Made by a program: the position numbers and the translations under genes
DNA from: Pseudomonadales bacterium
GTDB taxonomy: Bacteria > Pseudomonadota > Gammaproteobacteria > Pseudomonadales > Azotimanducaceae
Assembly (NCBI GenBank): GCA_007131295.1
Contig: SLQW01000053.1
Location: forward strand, 37,702-101,701
Direction: 5' to 3'
Length of the DNA: 64,000 bases
In this document: positions 12,931-21,146 of the stretch, in pieces
Numbering within the stretch: the stretch's first letter is position 1
Layout: each line of letters begins with the position of its first letter
The notes under the pieces: model-generated
Databases searched by the model: none
What the model saw: only the letters and a program-made list of their open reading frames with translations
What the model was told of the DNA's origin: nothing

Positions 12931-13368
12931 ATGAACAAGGTGATCAAGATCATCGCCATCGTCGCCATCATCTACGTAGCGATCGTCGTGCTGTTCGAGT
13001 CGTTGCTCGGCTATTTTCAGCCCGAGGGAGAAGACACGGTCGTGATCACCACGCGTACCGCAGACGGCGATAGCCATGACCGGGTGTTAACGCTATTGAC
13101 GGACAACGACAGCTACTATGTCGCCGCCAACCACTGGCCGCGCGCGTGGTACCGGCAGGCGCTGGACAATCCCAACGTCGAGTTGACCATGAACGGGGAG
13201 CGGCGCGCGTTTCGCGCGGTGCCGGTGACCGGAGCCGAGCACGAACGCATGATGGAAGAGCACGCGCATTCACTCGTGTTCCTGATCCTGACCGGATTCC
13301 CGCCACGCTACTTCTTGCGGCTCGACCCGATCGATCAATCCACCCTCGGGCGCGCCCCAGGCTCATGA
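12931..13368 (+). CDS. DUF385-type nitroreductase/deazaflavin-like small flavoprotein with N-terminal helix
   Basis: A 145-aa protein with a hydrophobic N-terminal helix (residues ~4-26, 'IIAIVAIIYVAIVVLFES'-like) followed by a split-barrel domain. The pattern 'NHWPRAWYRQALDNPNVEL' and 'FRAVPVTGAEHERM' fits the DUF385 (nitroreductase family, deazaflavin-dependent) group. Such proteins bind flavin or F420 in Actinobacteria; the cofactor in a gammaproteobacterium is unknown. The start is supported by GCAGGAGGG just upstream. It heads a probable four-gene unit with the SDR-like, membrane and CDP-alcohol transferase genes (gaps of 31 and 16 bp, then a 4-bp overlap). Confidence 0.8.
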   Translation: MNKVIKIIAIVAIIYVAIVVLFESLLGYFQPEGEDTVVITTRTADGDSHDRVLTLLTDNDSYYVAANHWPRAWYRQALDNPNVELTMNGERRAFRAVPVTGAEHERMMEEHAHSLVFLILTGFPPRYFLRLDPIDQSTLGRAPGS

Positions 13369-13399
13369 AGGGATTGCGGCGACGGGAGCTTCGAGGCAC

Positions 13400-14290
13400 G
13401 TGAAGTTCGCTATCTCCGGCGCGAACAGCAGTGTGGGCCGGAATCTGCTCGGACACATTGCAGCGCGCAGCGAGTTCTCAGCAGTCAGCGTCGTCCGCTC
13501 CGATCGCGCAGCAGCAACGCTCCCTGCCGGTCCCAACCTTGGCTGGGAAGTGCTCGATTACTCTGATGCCGCAAGGCTCGCTGCCGTGTTCGAGGGCGTT
13601 TCCGTCTTGGTCCACCTGGCAGGTGTGCTTTTCGAGGGACCTGGCGCCTCCTATGCCGAAGCCAACGTCGAAACCACTCGGGCCGTCGCCAGCGCCGCCG
13701 AGGCTGCGGGCGTCGAACACGTCATTTTCGTCAGCGCCCTCGGTGCCAATGCTGCTTCGGTCAATGGCTACTACCGCTCGAAAGGTGAGGCCGAAGCGGT
13801 CGTGGCCGCGGCGCGGTCTGCGGCAACCGTCCTGCGAACACCGATGCTGCTTGGCAGCGGCAGCGCGGCGGGAGATGCCCTGATGCGCATGGCCCAGCGG
13901 TCGACGGTGGCCATGCTCGGCGGCGGCAGGCAGCAGCTACGGCCTCTAGACATCGATGACCTCAGCCGGGCTATCCTTGCGGCCGCCGCGCGTGTCCCGG
14001 AAGTCTGCGTGATTCACGAACTTGCGGGTCCCGAAACCGTGACCTACCGCCGGCTGCTCGCGCGACTCGCGTCCCGACTCGGGCGCGATGTGCGCATCGT
14101 TCCTGTCCCGGTCGCCCCCGTACGCCTCGCTGCCGCTGTAGGCCGACGCCTGTTCGGTCGTGGCATGTCCCCGGACGTCGTCGACGTGATCACGGCCGAC
14201 GAGACCGTCGCCCGGAATGCCGACGAGGCCTTGGGTATAGCGCTCACGCCCCTGGACGCGACGCTCGCGAAGCTGATCGAGGACCGTTGA
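13400..14290 (+). CDS. NAD(P)-binding atypical/extended SDR (NmrA/NDUFA9-like)
   Basis: A 296-aa Rossmann protein starting with GTG at 13400. The nucleotide motif is 'ISGANSSVGRNLLGH' (a modified TGxxGxxG), followed by 'LVHLAGVLFEGPG', 'HVIFVSALGAN' and a 'YYRSK' catalytic-type Tyr/Lys. The C-terminal part ('LAGPETVTYRRLLARLA') resembles UDP-sugar or NDUFA9-like nucleotide-binding proteins that bind rather than turn over substrate. It lies in the unit with the membrane protein and CDP-alcohol transferase and may act in lipid or envelope metabolism. That last point is inference. Confidence 0.85.
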   Translation: MKFAISGANSSVGRNLLGHIAARSEFSAVSVVRSDRAAATLPAGPNLGWEVLDYSDAARLAAVFEGVSVLVHLAGVLFEGPGASYAEANVETTRAVASAAEAAGVEHVIFVSALGANAASVNGYYRSKGEAEAVVAAARSAATVLRTPMLLGSGSAAGDALMRMAQRSTVAMLGGGRQQLRPLDIDDLSRAILAAAARVPEVCVIHELAGPETVTYRRLLARLASRLGRDVRIVPVPVAPVRLAAAVGRRLFGRGMSPDVVDVITADETVARNADEALGIALTPLDATLAKLIEDR

Positions 14291-14306
14291 CGATGATGAG
14301 GGAGCC

Positions 14307-15374
14307 ATGACCGAACCCGGAGCGACCGAGCGCGCGGCCAGCCCGGCGGACGATGCGGCGCCAAGACCGCCTGGCAGGCGCAACGCGATCGCGCGTGCGG
14401 TTCTGCTGCTCATCACCGTAGCCTGCTTCACCTATCTCTATTTTCGTCTGCAGGGTGCTGCCAGCAGGGAAGGACTGACGCTGGTGGCCTACATGACAGA
14501 GGTTTTTGCAAACGTGCAGTGGCTGCCCTGGCTGCTGCTCATGATGAGTTACTCCTGCTTCTTTTTCCTGATCGACACGCTGGTCGTGACCCGGGCTCTG
14601 AACTGGTTCGTCGTCAAGGTGAAGTACCGGGACATCCTCCCCATCCGTGCCAGTGCCTACATCATCTCGATCTTCAATGAGCAGATCGGCAAGGGCGCGA
14701 TGGCCTTCTATCTGTACCGGCGCGACGGCGCACCAGGTTGGGAGGTGGCGTCGGTCATGCTGTTCATCATGTTCTGCGAGTTCTTCTATCTGCTGATCTG
14801 GGCCACGACGGGCTACTTCTTCAGCAGCGACGTGCTGCCGGACATCTTCGTCATGATTCCGGTGATCGCGATCGGCGCAGCGGTTGTGTTCGCGCTATGG
14901 GTAGCCTATTTCCGAGGACTGCTGCTGCCCCGCAACGGACTGCGGGAGCGGCGCATCCTGCATGCGTTCAGGCGCGCGCGTCTTGTGCACTACGCGCTGT
15001 TCTTTCTCATCCGTTCACCTGCGCTGATCGCTGCGGTGTTCGTCTACAGCACGGCGCTGAACCTGTTCGGCGTTGAGGCTACGTTCCTCGGCATCCTCGG
15101 TTATCTGCCGGTGATCTTCTTCGCGGCATCGGTGCCGACACCCATGCGCGCGGCGGCCATCACCCTGTGGGTAGTGCTGTTCCCGGAGAACGAAGGGCAG
15201 ATGGCCGCATTCGGCTTCGTGCAGCACAACTTCTTCATCCTGTTCAATGCGCTGATTGGCCTGCTTTTCTTCAAGCGTGCGCAGCGTGAGTTGATCGAAC
15301 CCGCCAAAATTGCCGCGAGTTCTAGCGGCAGCGATGGCAGTACGCGTAGCGGGACGGGCCCCACCGCCGGATGA
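14307..15374 (+). CDS. Multi-pass membrane protein of unknown function
   Basis: A 355-aa protein with about eight hydrophobic segments after a Pro/Ala/Asp-rich cytoplasmic N-terminus. Notable stretches are 'ASAYIISIFNEQIGKGAMAFY', 'MLFIMFCEFFYLLIW' and, near the C-terminus, 'PVIFFAASVPTPMRAAAITL'. The topology and the 'NEQIGKGA'-type loop recall flippase-like/lysyl-PG-synthase membrane domains, but I cannot assign the family with confidence. The ATG at 14307 is preceded by GATGAGGGAGCC. Its stop overlaps the start of the CDP-alcohol phosphatidyltransferase by 4 bp, which suggests a shared lipid-related role. Confidence 0.8.
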   Translation: MTEPGATERAASPADDAAPRPPGRRNAIARAVLLLITVACFTYLYFRLQGAASREGLTLVAYMTEVFANVQWLPWLLLMMSYSCFFFLIDTLVVTRALNWFVVKVKYRDILPIRASAYIISIFNEQIGKGAMAFYLYRRDGAPGWEVASVMLFIMFCEFFYLLIWATTGYFFSSDVLPDIFVMIPVIAIGAAVVFALWVAYFRGLLLPRNGLRERRILHAFRRARLVHYALFFLIRSPALIAAVFVYSTALNLFGVEATFLGILGYLPVIFFAASVPTPMRAAAITLWVVLFPENEGQMAAFGFVQHNFFILFNALIGLLFFKRAQRELIEPAKIAASSSGSDGSTRSGTGPTAG

Positions 15375-15910
15375 TTGCCAACAGCCTAACTGGGCTGCGG
15401 CTCGTCCTCGTCATACCCGTTGCATGGGGCTTTGCGCATCCGGACACCTGGCCTGCCTGGTGGCTGCTGGCCCTCCTCCTGATTGCGATCGCCACCGACA
15501 TGATCGACGGCGTGGTTGCGCGCAGATCAGGCACGGCCTCGCCGGCGGGGCAGCTCTTCGATCATGGCACGGACTGCCTGTTCGTGACCGCGGCGCTGGC
15601 GGGCGCAGCCTACGCTGGGAGCGTTCCCTGGCTGCTGCCACTGCTGGTTGCACTTGCCTTCGGCCAGTACGTGGTCGATTCGCGCTATCTGCATCAGGAG
15701 CGCCGGCTTCTGGGCAGTCTGATCGGGCGCTGGAACGGTATCTTTTACTTCTTGCCGTTACTCATCATGGCTGCGGGGCGCCTGGAGATGCTGACCGCAG
15801 CCGCTCCGACGCTGGCCGTTGCGGCCTACTGGCTAGCCTGGATGCTGGTGGCATCGACCTTGATTTCCATGATCGACAGGGCCATCGCCCCGTGGCGTCG
15901 CATGGCCTGA
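15371..15910 (+). CDS. CDP-alcohol phosphatidyltransferase family protein
   Basis: Integral membrane enzyme family that transfers a phosphatidyl group from a CDP-lipid to an alcohol. The 179-aa product carries the full signature D-G-x2-A-R-x8-G-x3-D-x3-D in 'DMIDGVVARRSGTASPAGQ' followed by 'LFDHGTD' near residues 41-67, plus about five hydrophobic helices. Length is typical of PgsA-like enzymes; the alcohol acceptor cannot be deduced. It overlaps the preceding membrane-protein gene in an ATGA and is convergent with tusE 12 bp away. Confidence 0.88.
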   Translation: MIANSLTGLRLVLVIPVAWGFAHPDTWPAWWLLALLLIAIATDMIDGVVARRSGTASPAGQLFDHGTDCLFVTAALAGAAYAGSVPWLLPLLVALAFGQYVVDSRYLHQERRLLGSLIGRWNGIFYFLPLLIMAAGRLEMLTAAAPTLAVAAYWLAWMLVASTLISMIDRAIAPWRRMA

Positions 15911-15922
15911 AGCACAGCCTCT

Positions 15923-16240
15923 CTACAAACAGTGGGCGGGGCGGGGCAGACCGGCAATACGGGCGGCGGTCTTGGCGGGGCTGCCGCCGAACAGGCGCAT
16001 CAGGTGAATGCTGCGGCCTTTTTCGGGGCCGAGTTCGGCGGCCACAGCCTTCGCGAGAGCCCGATTGTTCGGCGCCAGCTTGTGACGGGCGTAGAAGGCT
16101 CGTAATACCGAGACGATTTCCCAGTGGGCGTCCTCCAGTTCGATCCCCTCACTCTCGGCAAGCGCACTGGCTACGGCCGGCGACCAGGCAGCGAGGTCGC
16201 GCAGATAGCCTTCCTTGTCCAGTGCCGGCAGCGTGTCCAT
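15923..16240 (-). CDS. tusE: Sulfurtransferase TusE (DsrC-like)
   Basis: Takes persulfide sulfur from the TusBCD complex and passes it with MnmA to U34 of tRNA as 2-thiouridine. The 105-aa protein has the DsrC/TusE fold markers 'ALDKEGYLRDLAAWSPAVA', 'LEDAHWEIVSVLR', 'APNNRALAKAVA' and 'LMRLFGGSPAKTAARIAGLP'. It ends in 'PRPAHCL' with the catalytic penultimate cysteine. Only that cysteine of the DsrC pair is present, as expected for TusE rather than DsrC. It is the last gene of the tusDCBE unit. Confidence 0.94.
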   Translation of the reverse strand: MDTLPALDKEGYLRDLAAWSPAVASALAESEGIELEDAHWEIVSVLRAFYARHKLAPNNRALAKAVAAELGPEKGRSIHLMRLFGGSPAKTAARIAGLPRPAHCL

Positions 16241-16247
16241 TTCGATT

Positions 16248-16541
16248 TCAGAACCAGCTCATCACCCGGTCGCAGTGAAGCGCGAGTTCCACGAAGCCGG
16301 ATTCGTCTATGACTTTGACTTCCCGCGCGAGGCGCCGCTGCAGTCCGCGTGCTGAGACGTCTGCGCCGAGGGCATGGGTGGTGTGGCCAGGCAGCGTAGC
16401 AGCCGCCGTAGATCCGGCGACCGCGGCGTATACCCCGTCTTCTATCAGCAGCAGGGCATCATCCGCTGCGATCACGCGCAGACAGGCTGCGAGCGCATCG
16501 CTGCGGGCGGGTGACTTGTCGATGAGGTGCAGTGTTGCCAT
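16248..16541 (-). CDS. tusB: Sulfurtransferase complex subunit TusB
   Basis: Small DsrH-like subunit of the TusBCD hexamer in tRNA 2-thiolation. The 97-aa product begins 'MATLHLIDKSP', followed by 'LRVIAADDALLLIEDGVYAA' and a C-terminal '...HCDRVMSWF', typical of the family. It sits between tusC (1-bp overlap at the ATG) and tusE (6-bp gap) on the minus strand. Confidence 0.92.
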   Translation of the reverse strand: MATLHLIDKSPARSDALAACLRVIAADDALLLIEDGVYAAVAGSTAAATLPGHTTHALGADVSARGLQRRLAREVKVIDESGFVELALHCDRVMSWF

Positions 16542-16897
16542 CAGAAGCTCAAGACCCGGTCGACGGTGGCGATCAGTGCGGCCATGTCGGCATCGTTGAT
16601 GGCTACCACGGGCGGGGCCAGATCGCCCACGGAGAGCCCGCGCTCGACAAGCGAGGGTCCATGGACGCGAACGTCGGTGACGTCATAGGCGGGCAGCGCG
16701 GTCCAGTTCGCCCCGGTATCGCGGCTGCCGAGCGCCGACGGTTCCTGATCTGCGACCACTTGCAGTACGCCGTCACCCTCGAAAAGCACCGTCAAAGGCG
16801 GCTCGAAGACCGACGCCGCGAGCACTGCCTCCAACGCTTCCTCGCCGCTTGAGCGCCCGTGGGGGGCAGTGCGGACGTGAAAGAGCAGGTAAGCCAT
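16541..16897 (-). CDS. tusC: Sulfurtransferase complex subunit TusC
   Basis: DsrF-like subunit of TusBCD. At 118 aa it has the usual length and contains the family elements 'LLFHVRTAPHGRSSGEEALEA' (read in parts), 'FEPPLTVLFEGDGVLQV' and 'ALPAYDVTDVRVHGPSL'. It lies between tusD (1-bp gap) and tusB, with coupled translation. The subunit's role is structural in sulfur relay; the relay cysteine is in TusD. Confidence 0.92.
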   Translation of the reverse strand: MAYLLFHVRTAPHGRSSGEEALEAVLAASVFEPPLTVLFEGDGVLQVVADQEPSALGSRDTGANWTALPAYDVTDVRVHGPSLVERGLSVGDLAPPVVAINDADMAALIATVDRVLSF

Positions 16898-16898
16898 A

Positions 16899-17291
16899 TC
16901 AGCCGCCGAAGGTCACGAGACGATCAGCATCAAGGGCGGCGTCGGCAAGCTGGCCGAGTCCCGAGATCACGAATTCGGGTCGTGCGGAGATACCGGCGCG
17001 TTCGTAGCGCGATGCTTCCTGAGAATCGAGTATGCCCCGCTTCAGCGCCGACGCCACACAGATCACGAGGTCCAGCTCGTGCTGACGACCCAGCTTCGCC
17101 CAGGCAGCGGTCAGGTCCTCTTCGTCCTGGGGCGCGACGGTGAGCGCATTCGCGTTATAGGTGCCTTCGCCGTGAAAGAAGACCCGCTTGAGTTCGTGCC
17201 CGGACGCCAGGACGGCGCGCGCAAAGCGCAGCGCCGAACGGGAGCCCTCGCTGCCTGCTGGACCCGATCGGACGACGATGGCGAATTGCAT
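16899..17291 (-). CDS. tusD: Sulfurtransferase complex subunit TusD
   Basis: DsrE-like catalytic subunit of TusBCD; it receives persulfide from TusA. The 130-aa product starts 'MQFAIVVRSGPAGSEGSRSA', has 'VFFHGEGTYNANAL' and the conserved cysteine in 'LDLVICVASALKRGI' near residue 80. The frame extends 14 codons further upstream, but the ATG at 17291 matches the family start. It is the first gene of tusDCBE. The unit is usually close to serS-cysG; here the block 9497-15910 separates them. Confidence 0.94.
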   Translation of the reverse strand: MQFAIVVRSGPAGSEGSRSALRFARAVLASGHELKRVFFHGEGTYNANALTVAPQDEEDLTAAWAKLGRQHELDLVICVASALKRGILDSQEASRYERAGISARPEFVISGLGQLADAALDADRLVTFGG

Positions 17292-17345
17292 GAGCTGATC
17301 TCGACCGTGGCGACCCCGTGTCGGAATCGCCACGGCGTAGGGTCA

Positions 17346-18032
17346 TCAGTCGTCTGCGAGGCCGATCAGGTGCAGCAGCGACAGGAAGATGTTGTAGAGC
17401 ATCACGTAAAGTGTGACGGTCGCACTGATGTAGTTGCGCTCACCGCCGTGCACGATGGCGCTGGTCTGCCACATGATCAGACCGGACGCGAGGAACAGAA
17501 ACATTACCGAGACCGTCGTTCCCAGTGCGGAGATCTGTAGGAAGTAATTGGCGATGGCGGCAATGAAGGCGACCAGGATGCCTACGAACAGAAAGCCGGT
17601 CATGAAGCTGAAGTCGCGCTTCGTGACCAGGGTATAGGCGGACAGTCCAAAGAAGATCACCGCTGTTCCGCCCAGCGCCATGAGGACGGGTTGCAGACCG
17701 CCCATGGCAATGTAGGCGTTGAGGATCGGGCCGATAGTCAGGCCCATGAACCCCGTGAGCGCGAAGGTCCAGACCAGGCCCCAGGCACTGTCCTGGGTCT
17801 TGTGAATCGCGAACAGAAACCCGAAGTAGGGCAGGAGCATCCACAGACCGAGGAAGGGCATATTGATGGCCATGGAAATTCCGGCGGTGACCGCGCTGAA
17901 AGCCACCGTCATCCCGAGGAGGGCATAGGTGTTGCGCAGGACCTTGGCCGCTTCCGTATCCAGGGTCGCGCCGGGGGTGGTTGTGGCCGTGGCGGCGCGG
18001 GTCGTGACATCCGCGTGGCGACGCTGTTCCAT
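17346..18032 (-). CDS. Bax inhibitor-1/YccA family membrane protein
   Basis: A 228-aa inner-membrane protein with about seven helices. YccA in E. coli modulates FtsH protease. The family start 'VLRNTYALLGMTVAFSAVTA' follows a Thr/Ala-rich N-terminal tail of about 30 residues, and the central 'GLTIGPILNAYI' motif is clear. The same frame is open far upstream inside copA on the other strand, but the ATG at 18032 has GAAGGAG at correct spacing and matches the family. It is divergent from copA. Confidence 0.93.
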   Translation of the reverse strand: MEQRRHADVTTRAATATTTPGATLDTEAAKVLRNTYALLGMTVAFSAVTAGISMAINMPFLGLWMLLPYFGFLFAIHKTQDSAWGLVWTFALTGFMGLTIGPILNAYIAMGGLQPVLMALGGTAVIFFGLSAYTLVTKRDFSFMTGFLFVGILVAFIAAIANYFLQISALGTTVSVMFLFLASGLIMWQTSAIVHGGERNYISATVTLYVMLYNIFLSLLHLIGLADD

Positions 18033-18181
18033 GACTACTCCTTCGATTAAGGCCCGGTATCTGCGAAACGCGACATCCATGGTCGGAGGCCACATTTCAA
18101 ACGGGTATATACGGCCTGGCTGCGCCCATTGCAAGCAGGGTGCCCGGCGCTGGAGACTTGATTTGGAAGACATTTCCGGTC

Positions 18182-18198
18182 TCCGGATGGAATCCGGA
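18182..18198. promoter_or_regulatory. Inverted repeat upstream of copA
   Basis: TCCGGAT-GGA-ATCCGGA is a perfect 7-bp inverted repeat with a 3-base centre, flanked by CCGG on both outer sides, 30 bases before the copA ATG. It could be an operator or a leader stem. It does not match the CueR box as I know it, and no cueR-like gene is visible nearby. Confidence 0.35.
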
Positions 18199-18227
18199 CC
18201 CGGCCACCGTAAGCTACGGAGAAAGCC

Positions 18228-20522
18228 ATGAGTCAACAGGCGACGCTCCTGGTCGAGGGCATGCACTGCGCATCCTGCGTCGGCCGGGTTCAGCAGGCGC
18301 TCACGGCGGTACCCGGCGTCGAGACGGCGGCGGTCAATCTGGCCACCGGGACCGCCAGCGTTCGCGTCCAGGATGGATTCGAGAGCGAGGAAGAACTCTG
18401 TTCCGCCGTCGCCAGCGCTGGTTACGCGGCCTCGATCAAAACCGGAGCTGGTGCCGCGTCCTTCCGCGAGAGGCAGGAGCAGGAAACCGCTCAACTCAAG
18501 CGCAATCTCGTCATGGCGGCCGCCTTCACGCTGCCCATCTTCCTGCTCGACATGGGCAGCCATTTCATCCCGCCCGTGCACCACTGGCTGCTGGCAACTG
18601 TCGGTCAACAGAACCTCTATTACTTCTTCTTCGTGCTCGCCAGCGCGGTGCAGTTCGGCCCAGGGCGCGAATTTTACCGGGCCGGGCTGCCTGCGCTGCT
18701 TAGGGGCGCACCGGAGATGAACGCTCTGGTCATGCTCGGAACCAGTGCCGCCTGGGGTTACTCGGTGGTCGCCACGTTTGCCCCGGGCGTGCTGCCCGAA
18801 GGCACCGTGAACGTCTACTTCGAGGCGGCTGCCGTGATCATCACCCTGGTCCTGCTCGGACGCTGGCTCGAGGCTCGGGCGCGCGGCCGGGCCGGCGACG
18901 CGATCCAGCGTCTGCTGAGCTTGCAGGCTCGCGAGGCCCGGGTTGTGCGCGACGGCCGCCTCGAGCTCATTGCCGTAGAGGCGATTCAGGCCGGCGATCT
19001 GATCGAGGTCCGGCCCGGCGAGCAGATACCGCTGGACGGCAAGGTGCTGGATGGGGACGGGCACGTCGATGAGTCGATGCTCACCGGCGAGCCCATGCCG
19101 GTACCCAAAACGACAGCGTCCGAGGTGGTGGGCGGGACCCTGCTGCGCAGCGGCAGCCTGCGCTTCGAGGTTACGCGGACCGGAGATGACACGGTACTGG
19201 CTCAGATCGTCAGGTTGGTCGAGGAGGCGCAGGGATCGAAGCTGCCCATAGAAGCGCTGGTCGATCGGGTTACCGGGATCTTCGTTCCTGTGGTGATCGC
19301 TGTCGCGCTCGCGACCTTCCTGGTCTGGCTCGCCATCGGTCCGGAGCCGGCGCTCACGTACGCTTTGGTCAACGCCGTCGCGGTACTGATCATTGCCTGT
19401 CCTTGCGCGATGGGGCTCGCCACACCCACGTCGATCATGGTCGGCTCCGGTAAGGGCGCGGAATTGGGGGTCCTGTTCCGGCGCGGTGACGCCCTGCAGG
19501 CCTTGCGCGAGGTGGACATCGTTGCATTCGACAAGACTGGCACCTTGACCGAAGGGCGCCCGACGTTGACCGAAGTCGCCTGCGTCGGTGCCTGGACGGA
19601 AACGGATGCTTTGCGCTTTGCGGCAGCCGTGGAAAGCCGATCCGAACATCCGGTTGGGGAGGCTGTCGTCACGGCAGCGGTGGATCGCGGCCTCGAACTG
19701 CAGCAACCGGAGTCCTTCCGCTCCGATGCCGGCCGAGGCGTGGCTGCGCGGGTGGACGGCCGCGACGTCGTGGTCGGCTCAGCCCGCTTTCTCGAAGAAC
19801 GTGGGATCGCTGTGGCGCCCCTGCGCGGCATCGCCGACCGGCTGGCGGATGCCGGGCGAACGCCCATTCTCCTCGCGGTGGACGGTCAGCCAGCGGCAGC
19901 ATTCGGTGTGGCCGATCAGCTCAAGGACTCCAGCCGGGCCACGATCCATGCGCTGCGGGAGAAGGGCCTGCGCATCGCCATGATCACCGGCGACAGTGAA
20001 CGTACTGCACGTCGCGTTGCTGCCGAGCTCGGGATCGATGAGGTTCTCGCGGAGGTTCTGCCGGAAGGCAAGGTGGAGGCGATCCGGGCTTTGCAGGAAG
20101 GGCCCACAAAGGTGGCCTTCGTCGGGGATGGCATCAACGATGCACCGGCGCTTGCACAGGCCGACGTCGGTATCGCCATCGGCGGCGGCACCGACGTCGC
20201 CATCGAGGCAGCAGAGGTCGTGCTCATGACCTCGGATCTGCGCAATGTGGCGAATGCCGTGGCGTTGTCGCGGGCGACGCTGCGCAACATCCGCCAGAAC
20301 CTGTTCTGGGCTTTCGCCTATAACGCCAGTCTGATCCCGGTCGCCGCCGGCGTGCTCTATCCGCTCTTCGGCGTCCTGCTGTCGCCGATCTTCGCGGCGG
20401 TTGCCATGGCGGCGTCGAGCGTTTGTGTGGTCGGTAACGCCCTGCGCCTGAAGCGATTCAGGACGCCGCTGGATCAGCGCGGCAGCCGATCGTACGCCGG
20501 GAGTCCTTCAGGCAGCGCGTGA
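18228..20522 (+). CDS. copA: Copper-exporting P1B-type ATPase
   Basis: Pumps Cu(I) out of the cytoplasm using ATP. The 764-aa product has one N-terminal heavy-metal domain (residues ~4-68) with 'GMHCASC'. Membrane helices follow; the ion-binding 'CPCAMGLATP' is near residue 392, the phosphorylation motif 'DKTGTLTEG' near 435, and 'GDGINDAPAL' near 633 with 'HP' in 'SRSEHPVGEA' for ATP binding. All catalytic residues are present. It overlaps the convergent GFA gene by 49 bp at its 3' end. Confidence 0.96.
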   Translation: MSQQATLLVEGMHCASCVGRVQQALTAVPGVETAAVNLATGTASVRVQDGFESEEELCSAVASAGYAASIKTGAGAASFRERQEQETAQLKRNLVMAAAFTLPIFLLDMGSHFIPPVHHWLLATVGQQNLYYFFFVLASAVQFGPGREFYRAGLPALLRGAPEMNALVMLGTSAAWGYSVVATFAPGVLPEGTVNVYFEAAAVIITLVLLGRWLEARARGRAGDAIQRLLSLQAREARVVRDGRLELIAVEAIQAGDLIEVRPGEQIPLDGKVLDGDGHVDESMLTGEPMPVPKTTASEVVGGTLLRSGSLRFEVTRTGDDTVLAQIVRLVEEAQGSKLPIEALVDRVTGIFVPVVIAVALATFLVWLAIGPEPALTYALVNAVAVLIIACPCAMGLATPTSIMVGSGKGAELGVLFRRGDALQALREVDIVAFDKTGTLTEGRPTLTEVACVGAWTETDALRFAAAVESRSEHPVGEAVVTAAVDRGLELQQPESFRSDAGRGVAARVDGRDVVVGSARFLEERGIAVAPLRGIADRLADAGRTPILLAVDGQPAAAFGVADQLKDSSRATIHALREKGLRIAMITGDSERTARRVAAELGIDEVLAEVLPEGKVEAIRALQEGPTKVAFVGDGINDAPALAQADVGIAIGGGTDVAIEAAEVVLMTSDLRNVANAVALSRATLRNIRQNLFWAFAYNASLIPVAAGVLYPLFGVLLSPIFAAVAMAASSVCVVGNALRLKRFRTPLDQRGSRSYAGSPSGSA

Positions 20523-20881
20523 AAGGCCTGCTTGTCACAGCAGAAGATCGCCATCTGAGGCTGTCCGAACTGACTCGGGTCGTCCATCGAACCGACCTTG
20601 AGGATCACGGCCTGGGCCATTTGCGGCGAGCGGGTCACCAGATGGGTTCCGCATTCCGGGCAGAACTCCCGGGTCACCGCGTTATCGATGTCGCCGCGGG
20701 TGAAACCCTTCGGCTCTCCCTGAACGTAGCGGAAGCCGTCGTTTGGCATGGCCATGAACACGTTAGGCGATCCGCCGGTGATGTACTGGCACTCGCGGCA
20801 GTGGCACTGGGCCTTGAAGATGGGGTTGCCGGCGGCCTCGTAACGCACCGACTGACAGTAGCATCCGCCCTGGATTTCCAT
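20474..20881 (-). CDS. GFA-family zinc protein (glutathione-dependent formaldehyde-activating-like)
   Basis: A 135-aa Mss4-like zinc-fold protein. Cysteine pairs 'GGCYCQSVRY', 'CHCRECQYITGG' and 'EFCPECGTHL' are the family's zinc ligands. Members are named after glutathione-formaldehyde activation, but most have no proven reaction, and none is claimed here. The ATG at 20881 is chosen because the family starts at 'MEIQGGCYC'; an upstream in-frame ATG adds eight unrelated codons. The 3' end overlaps copA on the opposite strand by 49 bp. Confidence 0.88.
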   Translation of the reverse strand: MEIQGGCYCQSVRYEAAGNPIFKAQCHCRECQYITGGSPNVFMAMPNDGFRYVQGEPKGFTRGDIDNAVTREFCPECGTHLVTRSPQMAQAVILKVGSMDDPSQFGQPQMAIFCCDKQAFHALPEGLPAYDRLPR

Positions 20882-20912
20882 GATCGCTGTTCTCCCCTTG
20901 AGCATGGCGTGG

Positions 20913-21002
20913 TGGCGGAGGGGGTGGGATTCGAACCCACGGAGCCCTTGCGGACTCGCCGGTTTTCAAGACCGGTGCTTTCGACCACTCAGCCACCCCT
21001 CC
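20913..21002 (-). tRNA. tRNA-Ser(UGA)
   Basis: A 90-nt serine-type tRNA on the minus strand. The acceptor stem GGAGGGG/CCCCTCC is fully paired, with discriminator G and an encoded CCA (20913-20915). The D-arm is TGGCTGAGTGGTCGAA-like, the anticodon stem CCGGT/ACCGG encloses the loop CTTGAAA with anticodon TGA, and there is a long variable arm (GAGTCCGCAAGGGCTC-like) and a GGTTCGAATCC T-arm. The long variable arm is diagnostic for class II tRNA-Ser. Confidence 0.97.
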
Positions 21003-21012
21003 TCAAGCCGGA

Positions 21013-21042
21013 AGTATAGTGATGCGCAGCTCCAGACGTCGA
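21013..21042 (-). promoter_or_regulatory. Putative promoter of tRNA-Ser
   Basis: On the minus strand TATACT (21013-21018) lies 10 bases before the tRNA 5' end, with TCGACG (21037-21042) 18 bp further upstream as a weak -35. The surrounding 21040-21130 segment is clearly AT-richer than the rest of the window. Confidence 0.45.
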
Positions 21043-21146
21043 TACATGGTTTGATCCGCTTTCGAGATAGTCGACTTATATTGCTGTTTTATATAACGAA
21101 TAAAAGAATCTTCTCGAAATAGATTGAGCATTTCCAAGTGATGACA

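Noticed and set aside
17346..19706. 786-codon minus-strand frame reaching into copA
   Set aside because: Only its last 228 codons are the Bax-inhibitor gene with a good ribosome site at 18032; the rest is antisense to CopA.
21003..21146. Integrase attachment site at tRNA-Ser
   Set aside because: The AT-rich DNA lies at the tRNA's 5' side and no integrase or direct repeat of the tRNA 3' end is seen in the window, so I cannot support an integrated element.
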